This document shows positions 10,397 to 22,155 of a stretch of 64,000 nucleotides of DNA, piece by piece. The notes beneath the pieces are model-generated. The model saw only the letters and a program-made list of their open reading frames with translations. It was not told the DNA's origin and searched no databases. Location of the stretch: positions 248,001 to 312,000 of the forward strand of contig JAHLKD010000063.1 in assembly GCA_025526935.1 (NCBI GenBank), in the 5' to 3' direction. Source of the DNA: Cladochytrium replicatum. Taxonomy: Eukaryota; Chytridiomycota; Chytridiomycetes; Cladochytriales; Cladochytriaceae. Both the position numbers and the translations under genes were made by a program. The stretch's first letter is position 1. Each line of letters opens with the position of its first letter.

Positions 10397-11070
10397 TCAA
10401 TTTAAGACTTTAAACTTCGCCTTTGACGGATGTCGCCAGCGGAAGCAGTTGGGCAACCCACTTCTGTTCTTAATGACGCAGATCGAATGGCCTCGCTTTG
10501 AAAGGAAGAACGTAGATGCACGGGGTCTGACGTTCCCCCTTCGAATCCGCGCAACTTCTTTAGCGGCGGTTTCGCAGTTACGACCTCCTTGAGGTCGAGG
10601 CACCCGTTCACACACCCGTTCACACCGTTCCACGGAACTCTTCGCCGATGGCAACACCATGCTCATGAGCTGCTTGTTAAAGTTCGCTTGCAATATTGAT
10701 CCTGCAATAGCATTAGTGTAAGCTTGATTGAAATGACAAGTAACGAAAAGGTTCTCTGCTGGATGTGAACATAAAGAGGTTCCTGGAGGAAACATATTTG
10801 AGAGACGTTTAGAGCGAGCATCAGTTCGATTTTTCATATCGGCGTCTTACCGTTGGCATCTCGAACACTGGCCGGCCCGGCTGCAAGCACTACCCTTTGA
10901 ATCCAGCGATCTTCGGCCCTGTTTACAACTCATGGGCCTTGTTGCCATCCGATACCGGGAGCAACTGTTGCAAGCTCGGCAGTGGTGAGACCGCTGACTT
11001 CGGCCTTCGCCTTGGCTATCGCCTACGCCAAGGTAGGACCTCCCGAACGACTCAGCCGTCAACAGTGTCT
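10397..11070 (-). pseudogene. GH3 beta-glucosidase pseudogene, internally deleted (N-terminus joined to C-terminus)
   Basis: Reading leftwards on the minus strand, 11070-10850 matches the first exon of the intact gene at 11576-14315 (the AKAKA...SGLTTAEL...GIGWQQGP region). Then come a decayed version of its microexon (GTSLCSHPA for GTSVFPSG) and of the exon encoding FNKQLM...TPQGGRNW. It then jumps directly into the extreme C-terminal exon (KKLRGFE...VRPRA...FFLSK...SAGDIRQ). Roughly 500 codons, including the catalytic Asp region, are missing. Multiple frameshifts make it non-functional. Same strand and adjacent position show a tandem duplicate. Confidence 0.85.
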
Positions 11071-11575
11071 GCGTTTGCGACGACGAGCAGTGGGTGATAG
11101 ACGCTGATCCAGAAAGGTTCCGGCATGGGTAACTGCTTTATTATGCCGATCAAGCATGAGCGGCACGAGATCATTTTCCGTCCGAACGAAGGAAAACTTT
11201 TCGTTATTACATAACCGCCACAAATATGATCACTCTTAATCTGCCCCGAAACTTCACCCACCGAAGGGAGCAAGGTTACCAGTACCTCTCAATATTTGCA
11301 TTCTAAATTTTCAACCCAAAGCAAACTTCGGGCCAAGTGTGCCCGCCACTAGATGGTGTGAATGTTAAAAGTTCATGTTGCAATTAGATCTTGTATTCCA
11401 ATTACTGAGCTCTGAAATACATTCATGTACATAGACCAAAACACACGCAAAGAGCCACTTTATGTGGGAATCATATGAAATTAACCAAACGCAGTTTTTC
11501 CCTAGAAAGGGGAGAACGGTTGGGTGGAAATGGGGATTATCACAGCGAAGAAGGCACCACAATCTCCTCAAGCAT
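11071..11575. other. GH3 3' flank; no gene seen
   Basis: This lies between the deleted pseudogene and the stop of the intact GH3 gene. It holds the flank segment 11403-11455 shared with 10349-10392. I see no other coding signal. Part of it must be the 3' untranslated region of the GH3 gene. Confidence 0.5.
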
Positions 11576-14315
11576 TCAGTACTTTGAGACTTTGAACGTT
11601 GCCTTTTGACGGATGTCCCCAGCAGAAGCACCGACGTACACGGTGAAGGTTCCGTTGGGCACAACCCACTTCTGGGTCTTAACGTCCCAGATCGAAAGGT
11701 CTTGCTTTGAAAGGAAGAACGTCGCAACCGCAGATGCACGGGGTCTGACGTTCACCTTCTCGAATCCGCGCAACTTCTTTAGCGGCTCACCGAGTCCTGA
11801 CGGGAAGCCAAGGTAGAGCTGAGCGACTTCCTGGCCTTCGACGTTGCCGGTGTTTGTCACAACGACAGCGGCGTTCAAGGTCTGTCCTGCACCAGGGATC
11901 ACACGCAGGTTCGAGTACGCGAAGGTGGTGTAACTCAAGCCGTGACCGAACCAGAAAACGGGCTTGATCCCCTTAAGGTCGTTCCACATGTAGTCAATGA
12001 AAAGACCCTCGGTGTAGGTAACTTCTGCGGTGTCGGAGTAGATCACCTCGCAGCAGTACTGGGTTCGGTCAGCACCAATGGTGAAGGGGAGCCGGCCAGA
12101 GGGGTTCACTGAGCCGAAAAGAACGTCCGAGATGGCGTTTCCAGTCTCTTGGCCAGGGTAGAGCGCCATGATCACTGCTTTGATGTTAGGGTTGTTAATC
12201 CAGGGCATGTCGACGGCGCCGGGTCCGTGAATGACGACAACAGTGTTCTTGTTGACACTTGCAACAGCATTAACCTGGTACGAAACGCGCTAATTTAGCA
12301 ATCCCCCGATCGCAGGAAGAACTTAGTTTCTTACCAAATCATCACCGCCGTTCCAGAGCTTAAGGTCGTTACGGTCACCGGCATTTCCTTGCACGGTGAT
12401 GTACCCTTCACCAGAGTTGGAGTACACGAAGACGACCGCGACATCAGCACCAGTCGCAGCGGTCTTTGCGGCGTTCAAGTCTGTGTCGTTGGTGTTGGCA
12501 ACGCGGATGCTTGAACCAGAAATACCGAACTTGGACGCTTTGGCAGTGATGCCTTCCTGCGGGGTGACAATGTACGGGAAGTCCGCAGTGCCAGATCTAT
12601 TTGTTCGGGATCGCTTAAGCGTCGTGAGACTAGCAATTACTTCTTATACTCACCCCCATCCGATCGCCACAGTTCCACTCACGCCTCCACGGTCACTGAA
12701 TGCATTAGGTCCACGACCACGACCAGAGTCCTCGCCGACAATAGCAATAGACTTCAGCCCCTCCTTGAGTGGGAGAACCCCCGAGTTTTTGAGCAGCACT
12801 GAAGATTCAGCACCAACTTGGCGAATGTGCGCCGCGTGATTCTTTTGAACGTTAACCGAAGCATCCTTGAGCGTCACGACGGGGTAGTTCTTGTCCTGAC
12901 CCATCTTGTACCACGACGAAATAACTCTGGTAGCCATGTCTGTGAGCTTGTCGAATCAGATCGAAGTAAGTATTTGTTGTTAAGCTTAAAATATTTGGGA
13001 AAACTACCCTGGAGCTTGAAACGTTCTTGTTTTCGACCAACGTTGCCAAGTTGTTACCCCACAGAATGGGCGATTGTGGGGGTCCACCGCAGCAGAAAGC
13101 ATCTCCGGGCATCATCTGTGTAGAACATGTTGGTGAAGGTTTTTCGACCATTGTTTGGGCAAATCACACTTACCACATCCAATCCGTTGTTTGCAGAGTT
13201 GACTGGGTCAGCAGTAGCCCACCAATCACTCATGATCTAAGTAAACTCGTAAGTCAGACTTTTCAAAATTTGATGATTCGGCAACTTACAAAGCCATTGA
13301 ATCCCAAGTCTTGCTTCAAGATCTGGAAGAGCCTGGAGTTCACACACGCGTAAGTGCCATTGAACTTGTTGTACGAGCACATCGCAGCACCAGCACCAGC
13401 TTCGCAACAAAGAGATAAGCAATAGAAGGATACTTGGTAGAGCCTTGAATACCTTGGATGGACGCGAGGAAGGGGTATCCGTACAATTCACGGAGAGTCC
13501 GGTCGTCCATGTTGGTATTTCCGTTGTTTCGACCATGCTCCTGCTCGTTTCCTGAGTTGCATTCACGATGACCAGTCAGAATCAGTCAAGAAATTGCCAT
13601 CATAATTACAAGGTACCGATATAGTGCTTGACAGTGGCAATCACACCGACAGACTGAGCTCCCTTGACTTGCAATGAGCTTGCAACAGCAACCAAGTAAG
13701 GATCGGCACCGGCGCCCTCCCAGTTGCGGCCCCCTTGAGGGGTTCTTGCAAAGTTAAGAACGGGGCCGAGCCAAACGTTCACACCTTTTCCACGGAACTC
13801 TTCGCCCATGGCAACACCGTGCTCTAGCATGAGTTGCTTGTTGAAGGTGGCCGCGACATTGATCCTGCAACGCCATGGTTGTCAGATTGATCGGATAAGC
13901 ATATACAAGATCAAGTCTTACCCGGATGGGAAAACAGATGTACCTGCATAATACATCAAATAAAAGATAGCACGTAAATCCAGACAGAACAAAATTTTGC
14001 CATCACGGTCTTACCGTTGCCAAAACGAACACCCGCCGGCCCGTCTTGCAAGCACAGCCCATTAAATCCCGCGATCTTCGAAACGCCTGCGGTGTTTCCA
14101 ACGCACGGACCTTGCTGCCAGCCGATGCCAGAGACAACGGTAGCGAGCTCGGCAGTCGTGAGACCACTAACTGCGGCTTTGGCTTTGGCGGTCGCCTGTG
14201 CCCAGGTAAGACCTCCGCGGCGACTCGAGTCGTCTTCGATGTCCGCACTTGCTCCACGTATGTAGGCGAGTACTGCGATCGCAGCGATAGCGAGGGAAGT
14301 GATATTGCTACGCAT
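11576..14315 (-). CDS. Secreted GH3 beta-glucosidase, 10 exons, 734 aa
   Basis: This is a glycoside hydrolase family 3 enzyme, releasing glucose from the non-reducing ends of cello-oligosaccharides outside the cell. Deduced exons, in transcript order: 14315-14015, 13943-13922, 13864-13617, 13551-13453, 13399-13290, 13236-13174, 13115-13008, 12946-12654, 12596-12335, 12274-11576. All introns are GT-AG, and together the exons give exactly 735 codons with the stop. Residues 1-24 form a signal peptide. The N-terminal barrel shows [20 protein letters not shown] and [17 protein letters not shown]. The nucleophile is expected to be Asp264 in IMSDWW. Next come the alpha/beta sandwich ([12 protein letters not shown]) and a C-terminal fibronectin III-like domain ([24 protein letters not shown]). 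Length and domain order are normal for the family. It looks intact and is flanked by two decayed paralogues on the same strand. Confidence 0.93.
13922..13943 (-). other. 22-nt microexon of the GH3 gene
   Basis: The reading frame [12 protein letters not shown] is restored only if 22 nt are included as a separate exon between introns 13944-14014 and 13865-13921. Donors GTAAGA and acceptors TGCAG/ATGCAG flank it correctly. The residues are a conserved GH3 motif that precedes the INVAATFN strand. Confidence 0.9.
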
Positions 14316-14372
14316 GCTTCCAAATGAGGCGAGATAGTTTGATCCAAGTGGTCGCGGACGAGATGCGACCGG

Positions 14373-14378
14373 TTTATA
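14373..14378 (-). promoter_or_regulatory. Candidate TATA box of the GH3 gene
   Basis: TATAAA on the minus strand lies 57 bp upstream of the GH3 start codon in otherwise mixed sequence. Spacing suits a TATA box with a short 5' leader. No regulator site is recognised. Confidence 0.45.
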
Positions 14379-15003
14379 TTGTGGAGAGGCGGATCATGCA
14401 TGAGTAACACGCGATCACCTTTTTTCCAGTTGGATTGAAAAGTTTCCCGACCGGATAAATCCGAGATACAACAGCGTTGTGATCGTGAGGGGTAGCCCAG
14501 CCGCCACAAAAGGATTGGGGCGCGTGATCACTCATCAGTCACACATGCTCAGTAATTTATAAGAAGGCATGGAGAAAAGATTCGTTGTGTCACAGATGAG
14601 ATCATCAATAAGTTAACGTTAAAAGGAGTGTTTCTGTATCATGTGTGTGGCTCCTTGCAACTGGCAGTGTGTGAACATGCAAGGAAAGAAGCAACCTTCA
14701 GTGGCCACATATCGCTGAGCAGATCGAGCCCGTTTTCATTGCGGTATCTTTTCTTAATGGCGTTTGAATGTCATTGGTTCAACCATTGTTACTGAGATAC
14801 TAAATTGAAGATCGGACATGCCGGACTTAAATGCTCGGTGCATGAATTGGGAACGAATCACCACCATTATCCTAAGAAGTAGCACAACCAACGTGCGAAT
14901 CATGGCAGATTAGCATATCCTTTATAGGCACCGGAAGCAATCTGTGGCAAAGGCAAATTAGTCTCACCCAAGGCAGTGAGTGGGATCAACTTACAGTCGT
15001 TCA
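14379..15003. other. GH3 upstream region; no gene seen
   Basis: This contains the promoter side of the GH3 gene and then unassigned sequence. I see no domain or long frame. Confidence 0.4.
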
Positions 15004-15346
15004 ATTTCGTGCCTGAAATATCAACAGATAAATATCCGGTCAGCTATAAAAGAGACAAATACAATGACTGTGACGTAGGTAGCAGCATCCAATCCCGCCG
15101 CGGTTAAACATATTGCGTTGCACATGCAGATGATGGCTGAGAAGACCTTGCAACACTGGTGGGTGTCCTGCTCGTTGTAGTTGTCGTTGGCGTAGTGGTG
15201 GTGGGGCTGGTAGCGGTCCTCGTGGTGGGCAAAGTAAGGCTTGGTGCAGAGGTGGTGGTAGTAGTCCCGGTTATCGTTGTTGTTGCGCTCGACGTTGCAG
15301 GAGCATTAGAGCTCATTGTAGAACCGCCTATATTTGCCGTAGCCGT
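15004..15346 (-). pseudogene. Ser/Thr-rich linker, possible C-terminal extension of the GH3 relic
   Basis: Read on the minus strand just after the GH3 relic, 15316-15104 encodes about 60 residues made mostly of Thr, Ser and Pro. It ends QPSSACATQY, after which a possible intron (GT at ~15107, TTTCAG near 15017) leads to GTKLNDC. Thr/Ser-rich linkers commonly tether a second module, such as a carbohydrate-binding module, to fungal hydrolases. The Cys-containing tail is too short to name. Whether it belonged to the relic or to another lost gene is unclear. Confidence 0.35.
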
Positions 15347-16760
15347 TTGGAGGTGATCACCGGCAGAAGGACTCGGACGGAACGACCCACTTATGTTGGC
15401 TCACGCTCCAGGTCGATAGATCTTGAGTCGACAACGAGAACGTCACCGTCGTCGACGCTCCAAGTGCAATGTTCACTTTCAGCGGTACGCCTCAGTCCCG
15501 ATCCCGCGGACACCGTGAGCATAGAGTATCCAAAGGTCGTGTAGCTCAAGCCTTTTCCGAACCAACACACTGGTTTGATGGCTCTGACGTCGTTCCAATG
15601 TAATCGGCAAACAGAACTTCGGAGTAGGTCACAGCCACGGTGTTGGAGTACTGTCTATTATTGCGGGGTATCGGTGGACGGACCCGGAGGCGAGCCGCCC
15701 TTTGCCTTGTAGTAAGGTGAGGGCGGAGTTTCCAAGGACGAGAACGATTCGTCGTTCTCATAAGTTTCAAAGCCCGTATTCCACCATTATGTTGCAAAAT
15801 ACAGTAGACGAAACGATAGCGATGTCTGCACCAGTGGCCGCTTTCTTGGCAGCGTTCAGATCTTGATCATTCGTGTTTTGTACGCGCAGATTTGAACCAG
15901 TGATACCGATCGTGGTAGCCTTTGTCGTGATCCCTGCTTGCGAAGTGACAGGGTGCGGGAACTCGGTTGCACCCGAACTGCATCGGAGGTTAGCTTGTTG
16001 AAGTGAATATTCCCTCAAACATACCCCCATCCCATTGCCACATCTCCGCGTCCGTAATCATGACCGATCATTGCAAGGCTCTTCAGACCTGATTTCAGCG
16101 GAGGGCGCTGTTTTTCATCAACACCGACAATTCTGCACCGACTTTGCGGATATGTGTCGCGTGAGAACCTTGAACGTTGACTCCGGCGTTTTTGATGGCA
16201 CCTGAAGGAAACCAGCGATTAAGGTTGTTCCCCCAAACGGCACCCATTGCAATGGGACCAGTGCAGCACGCAGTGTCACCATGCATCATCTGAGAGTGTA
16301 AATATTGAGGCATCACAAGCTGAATGGCCCGTTGAAATAGATACCATGTCCAATCCTGCGTTGGCAGAGTTGAGCATCCTTGGTTGCCCACTAGTCACTC
16401 ATCACCTAAAATAGTTCTACCGATTGGATTGAATCACGATCGCAGGTCAGTACCCATACAAGACCTTTGAAACCTTTGTCCTGCTTCAGGATCTTGAAGA
16501 TTTGGGAGTTGACGCCCGAAGATGTTTTGTTGATGTGGTTGTTGGCATGCATGGCAGCACCAGCTCCAGCTACATTAAGTGAATCATTAGATAGAACGAT
16601 CGATTATGAATAATCTTGAAACACTCGACGGCTGCTTGGAAAGCCTCAAAGTCCGATTGTCCAAGGTTGTCGTTCCAAAATCTTTCCCATGTTCCTGCTC
16701 GTATCCGGCAAATCGCAAGTCATCCATTCCAATCATTCGTTTTACTCCTAATACCAATGT
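15347..16760 (-). pseudogene. Second GH3 beta-glucosidase pseudogene
   Basis: Decayed matches to the intact gene follow in the right order on the minus strand. These include EQEHGKDFGTTTLDNRTLR near 16700, INKTSSGVNSQIFKILKQDKGF near 16520, MMHGDTACCTGP...WGNNLNRW near 16260, NVQGSHATHIRKVGAELSVL near 16150, and TSQAGITTKATTIGITGSNL plus NDQDLNAAKKAATGADIAIV near 15880. A trace of the C-terminal Fn3-like domain is near 15400-15550. Frameshifts, stops and a deletion joining WGNNL to the later SVNVQ region break it. With the intact gene and the relic at 10397-11070 it makes a three-member tandem cluster. Confidence 0.85.
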
Positions 16761-16869
16761 AGAGCTTGATCGTCGCACTGGCCCCAGCAACAAAAGTGGT
16801 TTTCGTGGCTTTTTTGGGTCACTTGAGTTATGGGGTTGCAGCTGACAGACCCTTTTTATGTACATGCCG

Positions 16870-17496
16870 GCAAGCTTTGAGGTACATACTTCTTACTAAC
16901 AAAAATTCCATTTCTGGTGCAACTTGAACCTGTAATCTACAAGTCAGGGGTCAACGATGAACGGACTTTGGAGCAATTGGCCATTTGTACATCGAGAGCC
17001 ACTCAAACTATCTCGCCAGACGACATTTTGGACGTCTGCAAGCGTTTCTCATATGGATGCGTTTCGTTGTTAAACCCAATTCATCATCATCGTTCAGAAA
17101 TAGGAAAGGAGGAAGAAAAGGAAGTATGGAAACAGTTGAAGAAGAATAACATTTTAAAGAGGGTGATGTTCAAGAAAGGATTAGTTTGGGAGGGGCAATT
17201 GTAAGGAAGTTCCGGCGAATTGTCGTTGCCAACAGAAACCAAAAATTTCCCCACATCAAACGGAAGCTCTCTCTAACCACATTCATTATTGCAGTTCTTT
17301 TCAGTTTTTCTTCTTATTATTCCTCCTTTCCAACCATCAACTTCCAAGGCGAGAAGGAAGAAACCCCCTCAACATTCCACCCGTACCGTTCAATATGCGA
17401 AAGTCAATCTCACGGAAAGGAAAAAACAGTCACCTCTGGGCCACACACAGAAACCCATCCTCAAATCACCCCACCAAAGGTATATCTGAACCCTTC
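16870..17496. other. No convincing gene; probable 3' UTR of the LARP gene at right
   Basis: A 95-codon plus-strand frame (16917-17204) has no recognisable domain and ends in a Lys-rich tail. I do not call it. The right part, with pyrimidine-rich runs near 17295-17335, lies directly downstream of the minus-strand LARP stop. Confidence 0.35.
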
Positions 17497-20364
17497 TCAA
17501 CTCCCTCGTTGCTGCTGCGTCTGCTGCGGCCCATGATACTGATGACTGCTCCCCTTAAACTGCCTCTTCCGTCCCGTAGCCCATCCTTCTTCCGTCGACT
17601 CGTCTCCCGCAACGCCTCCAAGCTTCTGTGCGATTGCATCTGTGCCAAAGAACACGTTCCCGGGTGCAGGGAAACTGCCAGCTAGATACGGTACCGCGTT
17701 CGCGGGCGTGTTTGGTGGCGTGGAGAGTTCGCCCATTCCGTAGGTCGCGCTTTGGACTTGCTGGATCCGTCCGTGGGTTGCGGGAGCGGAGGAAGGGTGT
17801 GTGCTGATGGGTACGGGCTGCGGTTGTCGCGGGCTGGTGGCGTGGTGGCTGGCGTCTCCGTTTACGGTGACGGGGATGGTACTGTCATCGTTGAGGATCC
17901 AGTATTCCCAGTTCTCTCGCCGTCGGATCAACACATCCGCGGACTCCTTGACGGCGACAATCTCGACGAGCTCGCTTCCATATAACGACGCAGCCATGAT
18001 GTCAAGAGCCCATTTTAGCTCGTATTTGGTTTCGACGGGTTTGTTGGGGGTTGCGGGGGATGTGGTGGTAGCAGGTTCATCTATTGGGGTGGTCCCTCCG
18101 CTCTTGGGGTCGAGGCCGAGTTTATTACGTGCAAGCTGAAGAAGGGTCTTGACCCTCGGGAAGTTCGCAATCATCGCAAGCGACACCGACCCGGTCACGC
18201 TGTGCATCTGCCGCCTAAAGTACAAGTCTCTGCAAAGATTCTCAATCGAAAAGTAGTATTCACTAGTTCGCGATTGATGAGTTAAACGTATGCGCAAAGT
18301 AATCGCCGGACGTACACTTGACTCCTAATCCATAGCTTCACCGTCTCCAAGTCCGCGCGTTCCGGGTCTGCAGCGACCGTGCTATTGTACCCATACGTAG
18401 GGTATCCGACTGGCTGTCCTGCAAACTGCCCGCCATATTGTTGTCTTCGTCCATACTGCTGCAGGGGGTGTTGCGGGAGCGGTGGTGCACTGTGAATGTT
18501 GGGGTATCCCTGGAGATAGTACGGGTTTTGCTGGTGTGGCCCCTGAACAAACGGTGCAGTGGGGTACATGTTGTTGTTGTAGTAAGAACTGCGGTGCATT
18601 CGTTGACCGTTGTTCATGCGGGGAGGTGCAGAGTTGCGATTGCCTCGGGGAGGTCCACGCTGATTGTTGAGACCACCCCGGTTAGCTCTGTTGGCGTAAG
18701 GTGGTGGTGGTGGAAGTGGATGTGTCATGGTAGCGCGAGGAGCTGTTGCAGTTGCCTTCTCGTTTTCTATTGTAGACGCTGCATGGCTGTGTTCGGCCTG
18801 CGCTTCGGGGATCGTGGTGGAAGCCGCCGCTTGCTCAACAAGCACTGCACCAGCAGGTTCGTTTGTCCCCTTTTCTGAATCCACAGAAGTCGTTGGAGGA
18901 GCGCCTGTAACAGGCGACTCTATGTCAGTCGAACTCTCGAGTCCACTCGCAGTTCCAGATTTCTGTGCACTTTCTTTTGCCTTTCCATATCTCCCAGACT
19001 TCTCGCCTTTTCCTCCTCGTCGTGGCCCTCCCTCCAATTCTCCGTGCTCGCCTGCCTCTTTCTGCGCTTTCCTAGCAGCACCTGATGGAGGGGGAGTGTA
19101 CCTGATAGGAACCGCCAATTTCGTCCACACAGTCTTCTTTCCCTCCCCTGCAGATCCGGACGCGGAGCCATTGACTTGAGGTCGTCCAGGCGAAGTTGCC
19201 CTTGGTCTCTGAGTACTCTCTTGACTCGATTGGGGTTGTTCACCCAGGGTGGGCCAAACATCGAGTTTCTGGAGAGTACCACTTTCGACTGATGATGATT
19301 TGGAGCCCAGACGATCCTCACTTCTTGCATTCACAGCAACAACCTCACAAATTAAAAAATTTCAACTGAACTGATCAGGATAAGGTGAAGAAAAAAATTC
19401 ACACCTTTGCTATTTTCTTCGGTGGAGATGATACAGGTTCAGATATTGATTTGAGGGTATCCACAGAATGCTCGGATGTAACCGATTCCGTGTTGGAAGC
19501 TTCGGTTTTCGGATCCGCCACGACGGATCTTCTGGTTGCGGAGGGTTTCGCGGTTGAAGGTTTCTCGATGGTGGTTGTCGAGGGCGTCTCAGAGATGCCA
19601 GTGGCCTTGTCCGCCGCCGTTGATGAAGTTTCATCCAATTTCGCAGAATCCACCTCTTTTTTGGTTGCACCTGTCTGCTTCTTTGGATCATCCTTCTTTC
19701 CCTTTTCACCGTCTTTCTTACCCTCACGGTCCCCACTTTTGTGCTCCTTGTCTTTCTTCCCCACTCCATTCACAACTGCCGGTTTCAACTGACTCGCACT
19801 CCGTTTCGCAGCTTTCGAAAGCACTTTGACAAACCCGTCTGCTGCATCCATCTCCTCCTCCTCATTCGTGACCCTCTCCTTTTCTGCTAGTCTCTTCGTC
19901 CGTTCCTCTTTGGTCCGTTCCTTCGAATAATGTCCGTGATCATCCTTGTTGGCCTTTTCCTTATGGTTTTCTTTGACTCTTTCTTTGGGTGCATCTGTCG
20001 AGGATGAAGATGCAGGTGTGACCGATTTGTCTTTGGCGACTTTATCCTGCAGTTGCTCCATTCTCACTTTCCAGATGTTGACAGCCGGGGGCGGAGCGGG
20101 TGTGAATGGCGCTGACGTATTCTTTTTATCCGCAGCGATGGAATTGGAGTCGGACCCGGTCGTGGAGGCAGAGTCAAAGCTGTCGGTTTGTGAGACGAAG
20201 TCGGGCCCATTTGAAGTGGGTTGGAGAACGGAATCGGATGGGTTCGGAACTTGGCTGACGGTTTGATTTGAGGGAGGGATCAGTCGGGACGGGTTCTCTG
20301 CAGATCTATCGGCATGCGATGCAGGGTCACTTCTTATCGAGGGTTGAGCAGAGGCGGTTGCCAT
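17497..20364 (-). CDS. La-related protein (LARP1-type La domain), 3 exons, 917 aa
   Basis: This is an RNA-binding La-related protein, expected in the cytoplasm, where LARP1/Slr1/Sro9 relatives bind mRNA and affect translation. Deduced exons in transcript order: 20364-19405, 19343-18316, 18262-17497. Both introns are GT-AG and the total is 918 codons with the stop. The first ~640 residues are low-complexity (Ser, Thr, Pro, Lys and Glu tracts, then Asn/Arg/Gly-rich and Tyr/Gln/Pro-rich parts). The La domain spans about residues 652-788: TVKLWIRSQVEYYFSIENLC, FRRQMHSVTGSVSLAMIANF, then SLYGSELVEIV and RRRENWEYWIL. The second intron splits the La motif within its first helix. No RRM and no DM15 repeats are seen, so it resembles short fungal LARPs. 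The start is the first ATG of the frame. Confidence 0.9.
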
Positions 20365-21107
20365 GGTTCAGCAACAACGACTCTATGGGAAACTGAGCAA
20401 CGAAAGAGAAATTGAGGGACAGCAATGCAGGTCTGATTTTGCACAGCAGTCCGGCCAAAGGGAGACGATTTTAGACAGACTGAAGAGTAGCGATAGCCGG
20501 AGCGGGTCAGAGCAGACGAGGAGGGCAGCGATGAAGCGACTTTGTTTTCGCCCGGGAGTTTTGAGCAGATTTGAGACCCAGAAAGAGTGGCTTGTGAGCA
20601 GAAAAATACGGCAGATCTAGAAAGATTTGTAGAAGCAATTGACGTGAATCATGCACGGAGAACACAGTGCTACTTCGCGAAGGACAATCCCACCATTAGA
20701 ACTGGATCTTCGCTTACAATTGCGCAAAAATCCGAGCTGCGCCAGACGGTCCAAAAGCTGAACGAACATTCTCATTATCCCAGTCAAAGTTGAGCAAAAT
20801 ATACATTTTGTGTCAAACATCATCTGACTTGGGGAGAGGAAATGATTATCAATGAAGCCATTCATACTGCAATTAGGCAACTGTAGAAGCTCTGCATTTA
20901 GTTATCAACTACAAGCCAAACTGCAATTAATGCCAACAGTGCAATACTTTCAACAGCTGCAAAATATAGAGAAATCATAATGATGGTTCTAGCCTGCATT
21001 CTGGGATACAACTTGTTTCCAATTTTGAGGTCTCCTCTGCAACTTTACTGCACAGGATTGGCATTCTGCCCCACTCACACAGAAATATGGAACACATACA
21101 AAGACAC
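20365..21107. other. LARP upstream region; no gene seen
   Basis: This holds the 5' side of the minus-strand LARP gene. Short frames near 20365-20880 show no domain. Nothing further is supported. Confidence 0.4.
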
Positions 21108-21462
21108 ACAATATGAACTAGATACAGAAACTGATTTGGGCTGTTCTACCTATCAACTTGGGATTGTTTAGTGGTGTTTTATGCATCTTTACGATAGTGT
21201 TGGTAAAATAACGTACTGTCCACACAGACACAAAGTGCTTATGTAAATATCCAGCTTGTTCTAACTCAAGTTCAATCACTCCTCTCCTGAGCAGCAAAAA
21301 CCCTGCGGGTCAGGGTAGGGTACAGGTCTCAGCCACTTCGAGTCTGTATACCACTTCTACCCGCAGTGACCCAGCTGGTGCCTGGACAAACATGAGCTGA
21401 CATAAGGGTTTTACTCAGGTTGCCTTTGAAACCCAGACCCAACCCGGACCTGCTGAACCTTA
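21108..21462 (+). repeat. Dispersed repeat copy 2 (5'-truncated, diverged)
   Basis: Starting near ATGAACTAGATACAGAAACT, this aligns with 4627-4981 and 61219-61573. It covers the last codons of the 560-aa ORF, the 3' flank and the GGGTC-rich terminus, and ends at the same ...GAACCTTA point. It differs by many substitutions and some length changes, so it is older than the other two copies. Its 5' boundary lies well inside the shared unit. Confidence 0.75.
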
Positions 21463-21743
21463 ACTATCACGATCTTGCTATTCTGTTTTGTATTCTCCTG
21501 ATGGTACTGTGGTTGCAGCAGGAACTCGAGACAACATTGAAGTCCTTGATGTGCAGTTCGATTGTAAATTAACGATTCAAGTGTACGGGCCACTGTAAAA
21601 TTGTAAAATCAGTTTCATAGTTTCATAGTTGAACGAGGGAACCATAGTAGTGTCAGGATAAGATGATAGAACACTGAGAATACGGTCAGTATTGAAGGAT
21701 TTGGTGACTTTAGTTTGCGTTATCATATGATAGGCCAACAGTT

Positions 21744-21985
21744 GTGTCAGAATCATCTGATTGCATAGTGAGAGTTTGGTCAGTGACAACAAGAGAGCAG
21801 CTGATGAAAATTGAAGATCATACTGATTCAATTCTATCAGCTGCTTGGTCATTTGAAGGAGCAAATGTAATTCCAGGGTCAAGAGATAGTATAGTGAGAG
21901 TTTGGATCTGTGACAAATGGAGAGTCAGTCGCACAGTCAAAGGATGGGAGAAAGGCTGCCACAGTATACGCTTGGTTCTGTAAAC
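21744..21985 (+). pseudogene. WD40-repeat relic
   Basis: About one and a half blades can be read: SDCIVRVWSVTTREQLMKI, SAAWSFEGANVIPGS, then RDSIVRVW, after which similarity ends in unrelated codons. The wording matches the blades at 6.4 kb, so both derive from the same repeat-rich gene family. No start or flanking domain is present. Confidence 0.6.
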
Positions 21986-22155
21986 CTACCTCGCGTCTTG
22001 TCAAGCATAGAGATAGAAATCATACTGTGCAAATGGAAATTATAGGGCAGTATGTTCACACACCAGAGGGTAGCCATGGAGGCTAGCCCCGCGTCATTGA
22101 ATGGTTTAGAAAGGTATGAAGATAGATGCATATGACACATACATTGACCCATCCA

